Shown: positions 1-9,407, counted from the stretch's first letter. The stretch: DNA of 64,000 nt from Verrucomicrobiia bacterium (GCA_019634635.1 JAHCBB010000018.1:1-64000); one strand, 5' to 3'. Notes: generated by a model from the sequence alone, not told the origin. Made by a program: numbers and translations.

Positions 1-246
1 GACCTGCGTTCCGTCCAGGAGCTGCTGGGACACAACAGAGTGGAGACCACCCAGATCTACACCCATGTCATGACCCGGCCCGGCATCGGGGTGGTCAGTC
101 CACTCGACGAGGGGTTGCCGGTGGGCTTGAAGGAGGACGTGGCGCCGTACCGGGTCCCGGTGCCCGATCCGTTGTCATCCTCGCCGGCGCGCGTCCCTCC
201 GGTGGTGGACGATGTGGCTTACCGGGTGGAGACGGAGGAGGCCTGA
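1..246 (+). CDS. Integron-type tyrosine recombinase, C-terminal end (5' part outside window)
   Basis: The frame is open from base 1 and ends with TGA at 244-246. The translation begins [20 protein letters not shown] and continues [16 protein letters not shown], the classic tail of integron integrases: the LLGH box, the catalytic Tyr in QIYTHV, then a SPLD ending. Tyrosine recombinases of this kind join attI and attC sites. About 35 further residues (Pro/Val-rich) follow the usual end and look like a non-conserved extension. The N-terminal and most catalytic residues lie upstream of the window, so activity cannot be judged. A remnant of a second integrase lies about 0.9 kb downstream on the same strand. 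Confidence 0.8.
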   Translation, partial: DLRSVQELLGHNRVETTQIYTHVMTRPGIGVVSPLDEGLPVGLKEDVAPYRVPVPDPLSSSPARVPPVVDDVAYRVETEEA

Positions 247-397
247 GGAGCGATTGTTGTCGTTGACCGAACGGCTCTCTGTTGAGCCACCGCTGGCGGT
301 TTGGATCGCAGAGTGACGCTGGGGACAGGCCACCGACGGAGTCAGCACCCCGACGCCGCACCCCGGCCCGCAACGGCCCTGTCCCTGATTTTGGGCA

Positions 398-895
398 TCA
401 CGGCAAAATAGCATCGAATCCATGCTCGACGTATCGCTGCAGAAACTCTCCGAGGCTAGAAGCGATGCGAAAAGGCGGATCGCCGTTGTAGTAGTAGATC
501 TCTGTCGTGTCTGATCGTGTAGATGTGATGCGGGCGCAGAACGCGAAACACATGATGCACCAGTCGCCGATGACGAATAGATCGCGAAGAGTCTCGGGTG
601 CAGACGACCAGACGAGCGGGAGTGGGGCGACGTGAGTAATTGTAGCGTCTGGTAGAGCGAGGTCAGCCGGTGTTGGCAGGGGCCAGAAAGCGAGCATGTC
701 GGAATCCTCCTCCCACATCTCAGTGCCGCCCATGCCGTCGGCAATTTGGAAATATGTCTTGAGGTCTGTCGGCATGACCAGGCCATGAGTCTGCTCGAAG
801 AACTGGATGGTCTCGGCTGACGCTCCCGGTCTGAAGTTAACGCCCTGAGAGCGCCATTTCTGGAGGGTAGCTTCGATAGCTTCATCGAGCGTCAT
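398..895 (-). CDS. SMI1/KNR4 (SUKH)-like protein
   Basis: This 165-residue protein starts MTLDEAIEATLQKW. It carries a SUKH-like pattern: an acidic helix, then GLVMPTDLKTYFQIADGMGG, a hydrophobic 'FWPL' segment, 'FVIGDWCIMCFAF', and a C-terminal 'SLGEFLQRYVEHGF' helix. SUKH proteins include immunity proteins against contact-dependent toxins and are common single genes in integrons and other mobile regions. No toxin gene is next to it. It lies between an integrase tail and an integrase remnant, facing the former, which suggests an acquired gene. The ATG at 893-895 was chosen because family similarity begins there. The frame stays open to 1471 upstream, but that part shadows the integrase remnant. 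The exact role is unknown. Confidence 0.6.
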   Translation of the reverse strand: MTLDEAIEATLQKWRSQGVNFRPGASAETIQFFEQTHGLVMPTDLKTYFQIADGMGGTEMWEEDSDMLAFWPLPTPADLALPDATITHVAPLPLVWSSAPETLRDLFVIGDWCIMCFAFCARITSTRSDTTEIYYYNGDPPFRIASSLGEFLQRYVEHGFDAILP

Positions 896-1003
896 TTTAA
901 GCGTGCGACACAATGGCCGGCTAACATTGTTTAGACTGCCCCAATCGCAGCCCGGATGTGACACCTTGTCAATCTGGAATGGAATGTCTGCGTAGGCTGC
1001 GGA

Positions 1004-1290
1004 ATGGTTGGCCCCGTGGACCATCCCACGAACCGCAGTCCCCGCGAATCCCCAGCACCACGCGGACGCCGCACCGCTGGCGCCGTTCGCGACGACCCGC
1101 CCTGGCTCCAGCGCCTCTGGAGCCGCCAGCGCGTCCCACTGAACCGCGAAAAACTCCACTGGTGGAGCGTTCATGTCCTGCGTTTCCTCGAATTCATCCG
1201 GACCCACCAGGTCGAGGGGCCCATGGACGTCCTCGCCAGCGAGTTCCTCGCCGACCTGGCCGTCCACCAGCCGCCCCCGAGTGAGCGGGG
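1004..1290 (+). pseudogene. Remnant of a site-specific integrase N-terminal domain
   Basis: The plus strand encodes PWLQRLWSRQRVPLNREKLH and then WWSVHVLRFLEFIRTHQVEG and FLADLAVHQ. This resembles the SAM-like core-binding (N-terminal) domain of phage or integron integrases, with helices rich in Trp, Arg and Leu. Similarity stops near base 1285 and no catalytic domain follows. It is therefore read as a truncated, decaying copy in the same direction as the integrase tail at the window start. The assignment rests on pattern resemblance only. Confidence 0.4.
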
Positions 1291-1469
1291 CCAGGGGACA
1301 GGTCCTGGGTGGCCTCGGTTCCGAGCTTCCTTCTCCGGTGGCGGTAATGCGTTCGGCGCCGCTTGAACCGTTGGGGCCGAAGATCGGTTCGGAGAAAACT
1401 CTTGATGTGTTTGGGGGATCCGGCTTCCTTGGTTCCACGATCGTGGACAGAGCATGCAACAGGATCCGC

Positions 1470-1856
1470 ATGCCGGCGGGCCTCCGGCTCCTCAGCCTCG
1501 TGCTGCTGGTGCTGGTGTCGCTGGCGTCGTTGCGGACGGCCGGCGCCGGGTGTGTGAATGGGTCCTCGGTGGGGGCTGCCGTCGGCGGGGATTCGTGCTG
1601 CCGGTCGGGTGCGGCTGCCTGCTGTCCGTCGCATTGCTGCGTCCAGTCTCCGGAGAATGCACCGGCTTCACGGCCCCTGCAGGCAGTGCTTCCAGGCGAT
1701 GGCCCATCGCATCTGTCGCCTGTGGTCCTGCTGCGCGTCCTCCGGCTGTTGCCAAAAGCTCCCGATGCCCCGCCCTTGGGGCGCGGGACGGCTCAATTCG
1801 GGGATCTCCCCCCGGGCCTGCCCTTGTTCCTCCGGCAGGCCGCCCTGCTGATCTGA
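1470..1856 (+). CDS. Small cysteine-rich exported protein ahead of the metal-efflux operon
   Basis: This 128-residue protein starts MPAGLRLLSLVLLVLVSLAS, a clear signal peptide. A short stretch follows with seven cysteines, including three CC pairs (DSCC, AACC, SHCC), and the C-terminus is hydrophobic (LPLFLRQAALLI). An AGGA motif sits five bases before the ATG, which supports this start rather than the longer open frame from 1173. It lies 140 bp upstream of and parallel to the CusC/CusB/CusA-type genes. A periplasmic metal-binding or metal-sensing role is inferred from the CC pairs and the context. I do not recognise a named family. Confidence 0.55.
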   Translation: MPAGLRLLSLVLLVLVSLASLRTAGAGCVNGSSVGAAVGGDSCCRSGAAACCPSHCCVQSPENAPASRPLQAVLPGDGPSHLSPVVLLRVLRLLPKAPDAPPLGRGTAQFGDLPPGLPLFLRQAALLI

Positions 1857-1996
1857 GTTGACCCTGCAACGGGGAGGTCGTGTGCCCGGCGCGGGTGCAG
1901 GACCCGCTCACGCGTGCCCGGATACCGCCGGTGGCACGGCTGTGGGCTCCCCAGTCGCGCCGCCCTCCCGTCCCGTAACTCTTGTGCTCCCTGGTC

Positions 1997-3424
1997 ATGC
2001 TTCATTCCCGACTTTTCCCAGGGCTCCGGATCGTATCCCGGAGCCATCCTCAGGCTTCACTCACCCGCCGCCATGGCCGCCCCTGCCTGCGGGTGCCGCC
2101 GCTCGCTGCCGTTGCCACTGCGCTGGCGCTCGGCGGCGCGGTCCGGATGGCTGCAGCGGACCCGCCCGAGGTTTTGACTCCTGAAGTGGTCGAGCGGTGG
2201 GTTCAAATCATGCGGGCCCATCAGCCGGCGCTCGCCGCCTCCGGGGAACGCTCGCGGGCCGCAGCATTGAACGCCGAAGGGATCCGTCGTTTCGAGGACC
2301 CGGAAGTCCGTGTGGGTGGTGCGATCTTCAGTCCGGAGGGCATGAATCCGTCCGAATTCGGCAACCTCGTCTACGGGGTTGAACAGAAGCTTCCCGTGCT
2401 GGGCAAGGAAACGGCGAACCGCCGGCGCGCCGAGGCCCAGGCGGCGGTCGAGGCGGCGCGGACCTCCGCCCTGTTGCAGGTGTTTCGCAGGGATCTCTCC
2501 ATCGCCCTGTTCAATGCCGCCCTGACCGGGCGCCGTGCGGCGCTGGCGCAGGAGGATCTGGTGGCGCTGGAGGCGGGCCGGACGGTGGCCGAGGCGCGGT
2601 ACGGCGCCGGCGAGGGCACTTCGGTGGAGGTCCTGCGGCTGCAGAGTGAGGCGGCGCGGCGCACCACCGACCTGGCCTCGGCGGAGGATGATCTCCGGGC
2701 GGCGCGGGCCTCGGTGAACCGCTGGCTCGGACGAGGGCCCGACGCCCCGTTGCCGGCGTTTGGACTTCCGGACCCGGCGCCATTGATCCCCTATTCGCCG
2801 CAGCTCCTGCGTCTTGCGAGGCTGGCGGAGCCCCAGTTGCGGATCCTGGATCGCGAACGTGAAGTCGCCGAGGCCGAGTTGGTGGTGAGCCGGCGGCGGC
2901 GGCGTCCGGATCTCGGTCTGGGAGTCGAGGGATGGCAGTACGGTGGCGACGGGGGCTTTCGCCAGGGGATGTTCACGCTGTCCCTCAACCTGCCTTGGCT
3001 GAACCAGGACCGTTATCGCCGGGACATCGAGCGGGATGCGGCGCGGGTACGGGCCTCCGGGCTCGACGCCCGCGACCGCGAGCTGGAGCTGGAGGAGGAG
3101 CTGTACCGCCTGACCACCCGCATCGCCGCCGAGCGCCGGACCGCGCTGGCGTATCGCGACGACATCGTGCCGCGCGCGCGCGCTGCGGATGCCGCCGCCG
3201 TGGCGGCCTGGACCTCGGGGCGCGGCACCCTGTCGGAGGTCTTCGACACCCGGAGGGCCCGGCTGGAGGCGGAGCTCGAAGAGGCCCGGGCGATCGCCGG
3301 CCAGTGGATCGCGCTGGGTGAACTCCTCCTGTGTTGCGGCCTGGAGGATCTGGATGCCCTCTGGGAATCCGGCTCAAAAGCGGAAACCGCCGCCGCCCAA
3401 GCGATCCCTGTCACCGGCCGCTGA
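1997..3424 (+). CDS. Outer-membrane efflux protein (TolC/CusC-like)
   Basis: This 475-residue protein is the outer-membrane channel of a tripartite heavy-metal efflux pump. After an N-terminal export segment (hydrophobic 'PPLAAVATALALGGAV') there are two long Ala/Arg/Glu-rich coiled-coil halves typical of the OEP family. The markers are NPSEFGNLVYGVEQKLPVLG in the first half and 'FTLSLNLPWLNQDRYR' in the second. The next gene (membrane-fusion protein) starts 14 bp after its stop. An upstream TTG at 1982 could also initiate translation, and the ATG at 1997 is preferred. The metal exported is not visible from this gene alone. Confidence 0.85.
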   Translation: MLHSRLFPGLRIVSRSHPQASLTRRHGRPCLRVPPLAAVATALALGGAVRMAAADPPEVLTPEVVERWVQIMRAHQPALAASGERSRAAALNAEGIRRFEDPEVRVGGAIFSPEGMNPSEFGNLVYGVEQKLPVLGKETANRRRAEAQAAVEAARTSALLQVFRRDLSIALFNAALTGRRAALAQEDLVALEAGRTVAEARYGAGEGTSVEVLRLQSEAARRTTDLASAEDDLRAARASVNRWLGRGPDAPLPAFGLPDPAPLIPYSPQLLRLARLAEPQLRILDREREVAEAELVVSRRRRRPDLGLGVEGWQYGGDGGFRQGMFTLSLNLPWLNQDRYRRDIERDAARVRASGLDARDRELELEEELYRLTTRIAAERRTALAYRDDIVPRARAADAAAVAAWTSGRGTLSEVFDTRRARLEAELEEARAIAGQWIALGELLLCCGLEDLDALWESGSKAETAAAQAIPVTGR

Positions 3425-3438
3425 ACCGTCCTCCTCCG

Positions 3439-5157
3439 ATGAAGCCAATCCTGATCCTCATCGCCCTGATCGCCGCGGCTGCTGCCGGCTGGTGGACCGG
3501 TCGCGGTTCCCGTGGGGGAACTCCGGCGTCACCGCCCGAACGACGCATCCTCTTTTACCAGTCCTCCATGCATCCATGGATCCGCTCCGACCAGCCGGGG
3601 CGCTGCACGATTTGTGGCATGGAGCTGACGCCCGTTTACGAGGGTGAGAGCGGGGTCGAGATGTCGGGCGACCGGGTCACTCTGGGCTCGAACAGCCTGC
3701 ATGTGGTGGATGTGCAGACCGCGCCCGCCGTTCGTCAGGCCCTGCGCCGCACGATCCGGGGTGCTGGAACGTTGCAGCAGGATGCCACCCGCCAGCGGGT
3801 GATCTCGGCCTATGTCGAGGGGCGTCTCGACCAGTTGTTTGTGAACTACGACGGCGCCGAGGTGGTGGCGGGGGAGCCCCTGGCGCTGCTCTACAGTCCG
3901 ATGCTGCTCGGAACCCTCCGCGAGTATCTCTCCCTGGTGCGGGACTTCGGCCCGGCAGCCCCGCTGCCGCGTTCGGCGGCCTTGCGACTGCAGCAGTTCG
4001 GGATGATGGAGGAACAGATTGCCCGCCTGCCGTCCACCTTCACGGAGACGAACCTGCACGTGGAAATCCCGGCGCCGATGACCGGCACCGTCGTCAAGCG
4101 GTTGGTGGTCGCCGGTCAGACGGTCGCGCAGGGACAGGCCCTCTTTGAGCTCGTGGACGACAGCACCCTGTGGTTCGAGCTCATTGTATACGAACAGGAC
4201 CTGCCCTGGATTCGGCCCGGGCAATCCGTGGAGGTGACCTTTCCGTCGGTGCCAGGCCGTGTGTTCACCAACACCATTGCCTTTGTGGCGCCGAGTCTGG
4301 ATGAGGCCACGCGCAGCACCCGCGCCCGGGTGCCCATCGAAAATCCGCTGGTGGATCCCGGGGAGAATCGCGCGAGGCGGCTCCTGCAGCGGATGCTCTA
4401 CGGAACGGGGTGGGTCCGGACCGACGCGCCGGAGGTCCTGACCGTTCCCCGCAGTGCCGTTCTGGACCCCGGGGGACGTCCGATGGTGTTTGTGGAACTG
4501 GCCCCGGGCCACTACGAACCGCGGCCGGTACGGCTGGGACTGCGGGGTGACGAGGACATTGAAGTGCTGGAAGGCGTATCCGTCGGGGAGCGGGTGGTCA
4601 CGCGCGGGGCCCTCATGCTGGACGCGCAGGCCCAGTTGAACGCGGTGGCCGTCGGGGCGGCGGAGTCCCCGCTCGAGGAACCCGGGCTGCCGGCCGTGCC
4701 GCTGGAGGCACCGCAGCGTCTCGCTCTTCAGGCGGCACTGACCGGCGCGGATGCCCTCGCCCGGGCGCTGGCGGCGGATGATCTGGGGGCTTTCAACGCC
4801 GCGGTGGAGCTGATGCATCGCACTACGGAATCGCTGGCGGGTGCCCTGAAGGCCTCGCCAGAATGGCAACCCACCGGCGCGGCCCTCGCGCGGGCCGGGC
4901 ATCTGGAGGCCGCGCCGGATCTCGAGTCGGCGCGCCGGGAGTTCCACGGGCTGATGGGGGTGTTGGTTCCCGTCGCCCAGCGCGTGCGCGCCTCGGACCC
5001 GGCGTTCCGAGAGGTGAAGATTTACCGGTGTCCGATGACCCGGCGGTCGTTTCCGGGCGCCCCGCCGCGTGCGGAATGGCTGCAGCTCTCCGGACCGCTG
5101 CGCAACCCGTATTTCGGCGATGAGATGCCGGACTGCGGCACGGAGGTCGCCCCGTGA
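3439..5157 (+). CDS. Heavy-metal efflux membrane-fusion protein (CusB/CzcB-like)
   Basis: This 572-residue periplasmic adaptor starts MKPILILIALIAAAAAGWW (signal anchor). Residues 38-67 form a heavy-metal-binding domain with an MHPWIRSDQPGRCTICGMEL-type motif (MHP...PG.C..CGM). HlyD/CusB barrel and lipoyl parts follow ('EIPAPMTGTVVKRLVVAGQT'), then a C-terminal region with a second Cys-bearing patch (YRCPMTRRSFPGAPP). It links the inner-membrane RND pump to the outer-membrane channel and may hand over metal. Its stop overlaps the GTG start of the pump gene by 4 bp. Cu(I)/Ag(I) is likely from the domain, but this is an inference. Confidence 0.88.
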   Translation: MKPILILIALIAAAAAGWWTGRGSRGGTPASPPERRILFYQSSMHPWIRSDQPGRCTICGMELTPVYEGESGVEMSGDRVTLGSNSLHVVDVQTAPAVRQALRRTIRGAGTLQQDATRQRVISAYVEGRLDQLFVNYDGAEVVAGEPLALLYSPMLLGTLREYLSLVRDFGPAAPLPRSAALRLQQFGMMEEQIARLPSTFTETNLHVEIPAPMTGTVVKRLVVAGQTVAQGQALFELVDDSTLWFELIVYEQDLPWIRPGQSVEVTFPSVPGRVFTNTIAFVAPSLDEATRSTRARVPIENPLVDPGENRARRLLQRMLYGTGWVRTDAPEVLTVPRSAVLDPGGRPMVFVELAPGHYEPRPVRLGLRGDEDIEVLEGVSVGERVVTRGALMLDAQAQLNAVAVGAAESPLEEPGLPAVPLEAPQRLALQAALTGADALARALAADDLGAFNAAVELMHRTTESLAGALKASPEWQPTGAALARAGHLEAAPDLESARREFHGLMGVLVPVAQRVRASDPAFREVKIYRCPMTRRSFPGAPPRAEWLQLSGPLRNPYFGDEMPDCGTEVAP

Positions 5158-8100
5158 TCAACGCCATCATCACCGGGTCGCTGCGCAACCGCTTCCTGGT
5201 CCTGTGCGCCGCCCTGCTGGTGGCCGTCTGGGGGATCAAGGCGGTGTACTCGACGCCTGTGGATGCCATTCCGGACCTGAGCGAAAACCAGGTGATTGTC
5301 TTTGCAGACTGGGCCGGGCGCAGTCCCCAGGAAGTCGAGGATCAGGTCACCTATCCCCTGTCGGTGAACCTCCAGGGTCTCGCCGGTGTGAAGACCGTGC
5401 GGGCCACCTCCATGTTCGGGTTCTCCCTGATCACGGTGATTTTTCGCGACGACGTGGACAACTACTTCGCCCGGTCCCGGGTGCTGGAACGTCTGAACTA
5501 CCTGACCACGCTCATGCCATCGGGCGTGATTCCGCAGTTGGGCCCGGATGCCACCGGACTCGGATGGATCTACCAGTATTACCTGCAGGTGGATCCCCGG
5601 GTGGCACCGGACGGTGGGTATGACCTCGGGCGCCTGCGTGCGGTCCAGGACTGGTTTGTCCGGTATCAGTTGAACGCCGTGCCCGGGGTGGCGGAGGTCG
5701 CAAGCCTGGGCGGGTTCGTCCAGCAGTATCAAATCGAGGTCAGCTCGTTGCGGATGCGTGCCCTGGGCATCTCCCTTCAGGAGGTGCTGGAGGCGGTGGC
5801 GGCGAACAACCTCAACGTGGGGGGCAAGACCGTTGATGAGAACGGCATGGAGTTTGTCATTCGCGGCGTGGGCCTCGTGCGGGGAGTTGGAGATCTGGAG
5901 CAGATCGTCCTGCGGACGGGGGCCGACGGGACTCCGGTGACGCTGGCGCAGGTTGCCACGGTGCAGTTGGGCGGTGATTTCCGCCGCGGCGCCCTCGACG
6001 TGGACGGCCGCGAGGTGGTCGGAGGCATTGTCGTGATGCGGACCGGGGAGAACGCGATGGCGGTGATCCGGGCGGTGAAGGAGCGGCTGGAACAGATCCG
6101 TCCGGCGCTGCCTCCGGGAGTCTCCATTGAGCCGTTCTACGACCGCAGCGACTTGATCGAACGAACCATCGCCACTCTCAAAGACGCCCTGTGGGAGGAA
6201 ATGCTGCTCGTGACCCTGGCGCATGTGATTTTCCTGTTCCACTTCCGGAGCATCCTGATCGTCACCATCCCGCTGCCGCTCTCGATCCTGATCTCCTTCA
6301 TCCTCATGCGGGAGTTCGGCATCTCGTCCAACATCATGTCGCTCTCCGGGATCGCCATCGCGATCGGGGTGCTGGTGGATGCGGGCATCGTCATGACCGA
6401 GAATGTGATCCGGCATTGCGAGCTGCGCGAAGCGGCGCGTGGCGGGGCCACGGGTCCCGTCCGGTTGTCGTCAGCCGAGACCTGGGAATGCACCCTGGCC
6501 GCGGCCCGACAGGTGGGACGTCCGATCTTCTTTGCGATGGCCATCATCATCTTTGCGTTTCTCCCGGTCTTCGTGCTGGGCGGACAGGAGGGCAAGCTGT
6601 TCCGTCCGCTGGCCTTCACCAAGACCTTCGCCTGTGTCGGGGCCACGATCCTGGCAGTGACCGTCGTGCCGGTGCTGTGCTCATTGCTGGTTCGGGGGCC
6701 GTTCCGCTCCGAGGAGGACAACCGGGTGATGCGATGGCTGCTGCGTCTGTATGATCCGGCGCTCCGATGGGCGCTGGATCACCGTCGCGCGGTTCTGGGC
6801 CTTGCGGCCCTGCTGCTGGGGGTCGCGCTGGTGCTGGCGTTCGGACTGCCGCGTCCCGTGTGGCAGCGTTTGCGCGATGCCGGCCTGCCCACGCCGCTGC
6901 TGCGGGCGCTCGGCGGCATGGGGAAGGAGTTCATGCCGCCATTGAACGAAGGTTCCCTGCTGTTCATGCCCGTGCTGCTGCCGGCGACCTCGCTGTCCGA
7001 GGTCAACCGCATCATGGCGTGGCAGGACCGCGTCATCCGCGAGCTCCCGGAGGTGGCGAGCGCCGCGGGCAAGCTCGGGCGCGCGGATACCGCGACCGAT
7101 CCGGCCCCGGTGGAAATGATCGAGACCACGATCGTGCTCAAGCCGGAGTACCTGACCACACGCCGTTCAGTGCTTGGGCTGTTCTCCATCCCCTGGACGG
7201 TGCGGAACCCCGCGTGGCGCCACGGCATGACGCGCGAGGGCCTGGTGGCGGAGCTCACGAGGACGCTGACCGCCGTGCCGGGGTATGTGCCCGGGTTTCT
7301 TCAACCGATTGAGAATCGCGTGCTGATGATCGCCACCGGGATCCGGGCCCAGCTTGGGGTCAAGGTCCTGGGAGACGACCTCGACGCCCTGCAGCAGCAA
7401 GCCTTTGCGGTGCAGCGCGTGGTGGAATCCATCCCCGGAGCCACCGGGGTGTCCCCCAGCCGCGTGCAGGGAAAGCCCTACCTGGAGGTAGAGGTGGACC
7501 GTCCAGCGATGGCCCGACACGGGCTCGACGTCCGGCGGGTCCTGGATGCCGTGGAGGTGGGGATCGGCGGACGGAATGTCACCACCACCATCGAGGGACG
7601 CGAACGGTTCCCCATCCAGGTTCGGCTGCAGCGCGATGAACGGGACGACCTCGACCGGCTGGGTTCCATTCTGATCACGGCGCCGTCCGGGCTGCAGATC
7701 CCCCTGGGCCAGGTGGCCACCCTGCGCCGGGTGACGGGACCCAACGAGATTGCCAGCGAGAACGGGCGGCTGCGGGTGTTTGTGCAGGCAAATGTTCAGG
7801 GACGCGATCTGGGAGGGTTTGTGGACGAGGTGAAGCGCCGCGTGGCGGCGGAGATCCTGCCTGGGTTGCCCGCGGGCATGACGATCGAGTACAGCGGACA
7901 GTACGAGGAATTGCTCCGGGCGGAGCGCACGCTGCGGATCGTCATCCCCATGTCCCTGTTGATCATCTTCCTGCTGCTGTACGCGGTCTATCAATCCGCC
8001 GGGGAGGCGGCGCATGTCATCCTTGCCGTGCCGTTTGCCCTGAGCGGCAGCGTCTTTCTCCAGTACCTCCTCGGCTACAACTTCAGCGTCGCCGTCTGGA

Positions 8101-8456
8101 TCGGGTACATCGCCCTGTTTGGCATCGCCATCCAGACCGGGGTGGTGATGGTCGTGTACTTGGAGGAGGCGCTGGAGCGGAAGCGGGCCGAGCGCGGCGC
8201 GGCGTTCAACCGGGAGGATTTGCTGGACGCCATCCGTTCGGGGGCACGGCTGCGCTTGCGGCCGAAGATCATGACCGTGGCCACGACCATCGCCAGCCTG
8301 CTGCCCATCATGTGGAGTTCCCGTGCGGGCGCGGAGGTGATGAAGCCGCTGGCCGCCCCGGTCATCGGCGGCAGCGTCAGCTCGCTGCTGCACATTCTGA
8401 TCGTGACCCCGGTGCTCGTCGCCTGGCTGCGCGAGCGCGCGCTGGCCAACCGCTGA
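5154..8456 (+). CDS. cusA: Heavy-metal RND efflux transporter (CusA/CzcA family)
   Basis: This 1,100-residue inner-membrane proton/metal antiporter has the usual family length. The start matches the family (MINAIITGSLRNRFLVL), with 'STPVDAIPDLSENQVIV' after the first membrane helix. The TM4 region holds SGIAIAIGVLVDAGIVMTEN, as expected for the heavy-metal (HME) subgroup. Two six-helix halves with large periplasmic loops can be traced. GTG was chosen as start because it overlaps the previous stop (GTGA). It forms an operon with the channel and adaptor genes upstream. The Cu/Ag versus Zn/Co/Cd specificity cannot be settled by eye. Confidence 0.92.
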   Translation: MINAIITGSLRNRFLVLCAALLVAVWGIKAVYSTPVDAIPDLSENQVIVFADWAGRSPQEVEDQVTYPLSVNLQGLAGVKTVRATSMFGFSLITVIFRDDVDNYFARSRVLERLNYLTTLMPSGVIPQLGPDATGLGWIYQYYLQVDPRVAPDGGYDLGRLRAVQDWFVRYQLNAVPGVAEVASLGGFVQQYQIEVSSLRMRALGISLQEVLEAVAANNLNVGGKTVDENGMEFVIRGVGLVRGVGDLEQIVLRTGADGTPVTLAQVATVQLGGDFRRGALDVDGREVVGGIVVMRTGENAMAVIRAVKERLEQIRPALPPGVSIEPFYDRSDLIERTIATLKDALWEEMLLVTLAHVIFLFHFRSILIVTIPLPLSILISFILMREFGISSNIMSLSGIAIAIGVLVDAGIVMTENVIRHCELREAARGGATGPVRLSSAETWECTLAAARQVGRPIFFAMAIIIFAFLPVFVLGGQEGKLFRPLAFTKTFACVGATILAVTVVPVLCSLLVRGPFRSEEDNRVMRWLLRLYDPALRWALDHRRAVLGLAALLLGVALVLAFGLPRPVWQRLRDAGLPTPLLRALGGMGKEFMPPLNEGSLLFMPVLLPATSLSEVNRIMAWQDRVIRELPEVASAAGKLGRADTATDPAPVEMIETTIVLKPEYLTTRRSVLGLFSIPWTVRNPAWRHGMTREGLVAELTRTLTAVPGYVPGFLQPIENRVLMIATGIRAQLGVKVLGDDLDALQQQAFAVQRVVESIPGATGVSPSRVQGKPYLEVEVDRPAMARHGLDVRRVLDAVEVGIGGRNVTTTIEGRERFPIQVRLQRDERDDLDRLGSILITAPSGLQIPLGQVATLRRVTGPNEIASENGRLRVFVQANVQGRDLGGFVDEVKRRVAAEILPGLPAGMTIEYSGQYEELLRAERTLRIVIPMSLLIIFLLLYAVYQSAGEAAHVILAVPFALSGSVFLQYLLGYNFSVAVWIGYIALFGIAIQTGVVMVVYLEEALERKRAERGAAFNREDLLDAIRSGARLRLRPKIMTVATTIASLLPIMWSSRAGAEVMKPLAAPVIGGSVSSLLHILIVTPVLVAWLRERALANR

Positions 8457-8471
8457 ACGCGTGGCGTCCGC

Positions 8472-9407
8472 TCAACGGTTGACCGCGTGGAATTCGCAGA
8501 CCACCGGGCGGTGGTCGGAGGCCAGGCCCCAGTTGGGCCCGGAATAGACATAACTCCCTTCGGCCCGCCACTCGCGCGCCATGCCCTTGCTGAGGAGCAC
8601 GTAGTCAATCCGGCTGTAGGTGTCCTCCTTGCCGTAAAAATGCGTCCAGGTCACGGTGCGGAATCCGTCCTCCTTCTTCGAATCCCCATTGCGTTCGTAG
8701 GGGCGGGTGTCCGTCAGCGCGGTCTTGCCGCGTCCGAGCAGTGTGCGGATCGGCGGGCTGTCCCGCGTGTCGTTGAAGTCGCCGCACACCAGCACATTGG
8801 CATTGGGCGACGCGGCAAGGAGGGCATCCACCTTGTCCCGCAGGATGCGGGCCTCCGCGGCGCGCAGGTCGGATTCGTCGGCCACGGACGATGGACGACG
8901 CGACTTGAGGTGGGTCGTCAGGAGCGTGAAGCGATACCGGGGTGTGACCTCGATCTCGACCTCGGCGATCCCGCGGTTGGTGAACAGGCGCCGTCCGTTG
9001 AGCAGAAAGGACTCCCGCGAGTGGGGGCGGCGGGCGGTGATGGGGAAGCGGCTGAGAACGGCAACGAAGATGTTGGTGTCCCAGCCGCCGACGTGTTCGA
9101 GATGGGGCAGGTCCAGACCGGCCTCCCGCAGGCGCCCCTGCAGTTCCTCGAGGGCTTCCCTCTGGCCGATCTCCTGAAGGGCCAGCACGTCGGGCTGGAT
9201 GGCGGTGATCTGGGCGACGACCTGGCGGCGGCTTTCCAGCGACTTGACGGGCCGGGTTCCCGTGGCCTTCAGGTGGTAGTTCTCCAGGTTGAACGTCGCG
9301 ACGCGGAATGACGGTGGAGCGGTCGTCTGGCCCGTCGCCGCAAGCGTCAGCGCGATCAGCAGCGCTGCGGTCAGTGCGGCCCGGCGGAGCGGGGCAATGC
9401 GGGACAT
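8472..9407 (-). CDS. Exported endonuclease/exonuclease/phosphatase-family protein
   Basis: This 311-residue protein has a signal peptide (MSRIAPLRRAALTAALLIAL) followed by an EEP fold. Motifs seen are 'FRVATFNLENYHL', 'VLALQEIG' (metal-binding Glu), 'VLVCGDFNDTRDSP' and the terminal 'ASDHRPVVCEF'. Such enzymes hydrolyse phosphodiesters (extracellular DNase, sphingomyelinase-like or phosphatase activities), and the substrate cannot be told here. It converges on the efflux pump gene with only 15 bp between stops. Confidence 0.85.
   Translation of the reverse strand: MSRIAPLRRAALTAALLIALTLAATGQTTAPPSFRVATFNLENYHLKATGTRPVKSLESRRQVVAQITAIQPDVLALQEIGQREALEELQGRLREAGLDLPHLEHVGGWDTNIFVAVLSRFPITARRPHSRESFLLNGRRLFTNRGIAEVEIEVTPRYRFTLLTTHLKSRRPSSVADESDLRAAEARILRDKVDALLAASPNANVLVCGDFNDTRDSPPIRTLLGRGKTALTDTRPYERNGDSKKEDGFRTVTWTHFYGKEDTYSRIDYVLLSKGMAREWRAEGSYVYSGPNWGLASDHRPVVCEFHAVNR

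Noticed and set aside
246..397. attC site for a SUKH cassette (GTTGAGC at 281-287)
   Set aside because: The short hairpin GGCTC/GAGCC explains the match, and no partner core site was found at the right distance.
5022..8393. Long minus-strand frames opposite the RND pump
   Set aside because: Shadow frames of the high-GC cusA gene, His/Asp/Gly-rich without motifs.
8440..8490. Inverted repeat between the convergent cusA and EEP genes as a terminator
   Set aside because: The symmetry comes from the two genes ending with similar codons (ANR-stop and VNR-stop), and no T-run follows.
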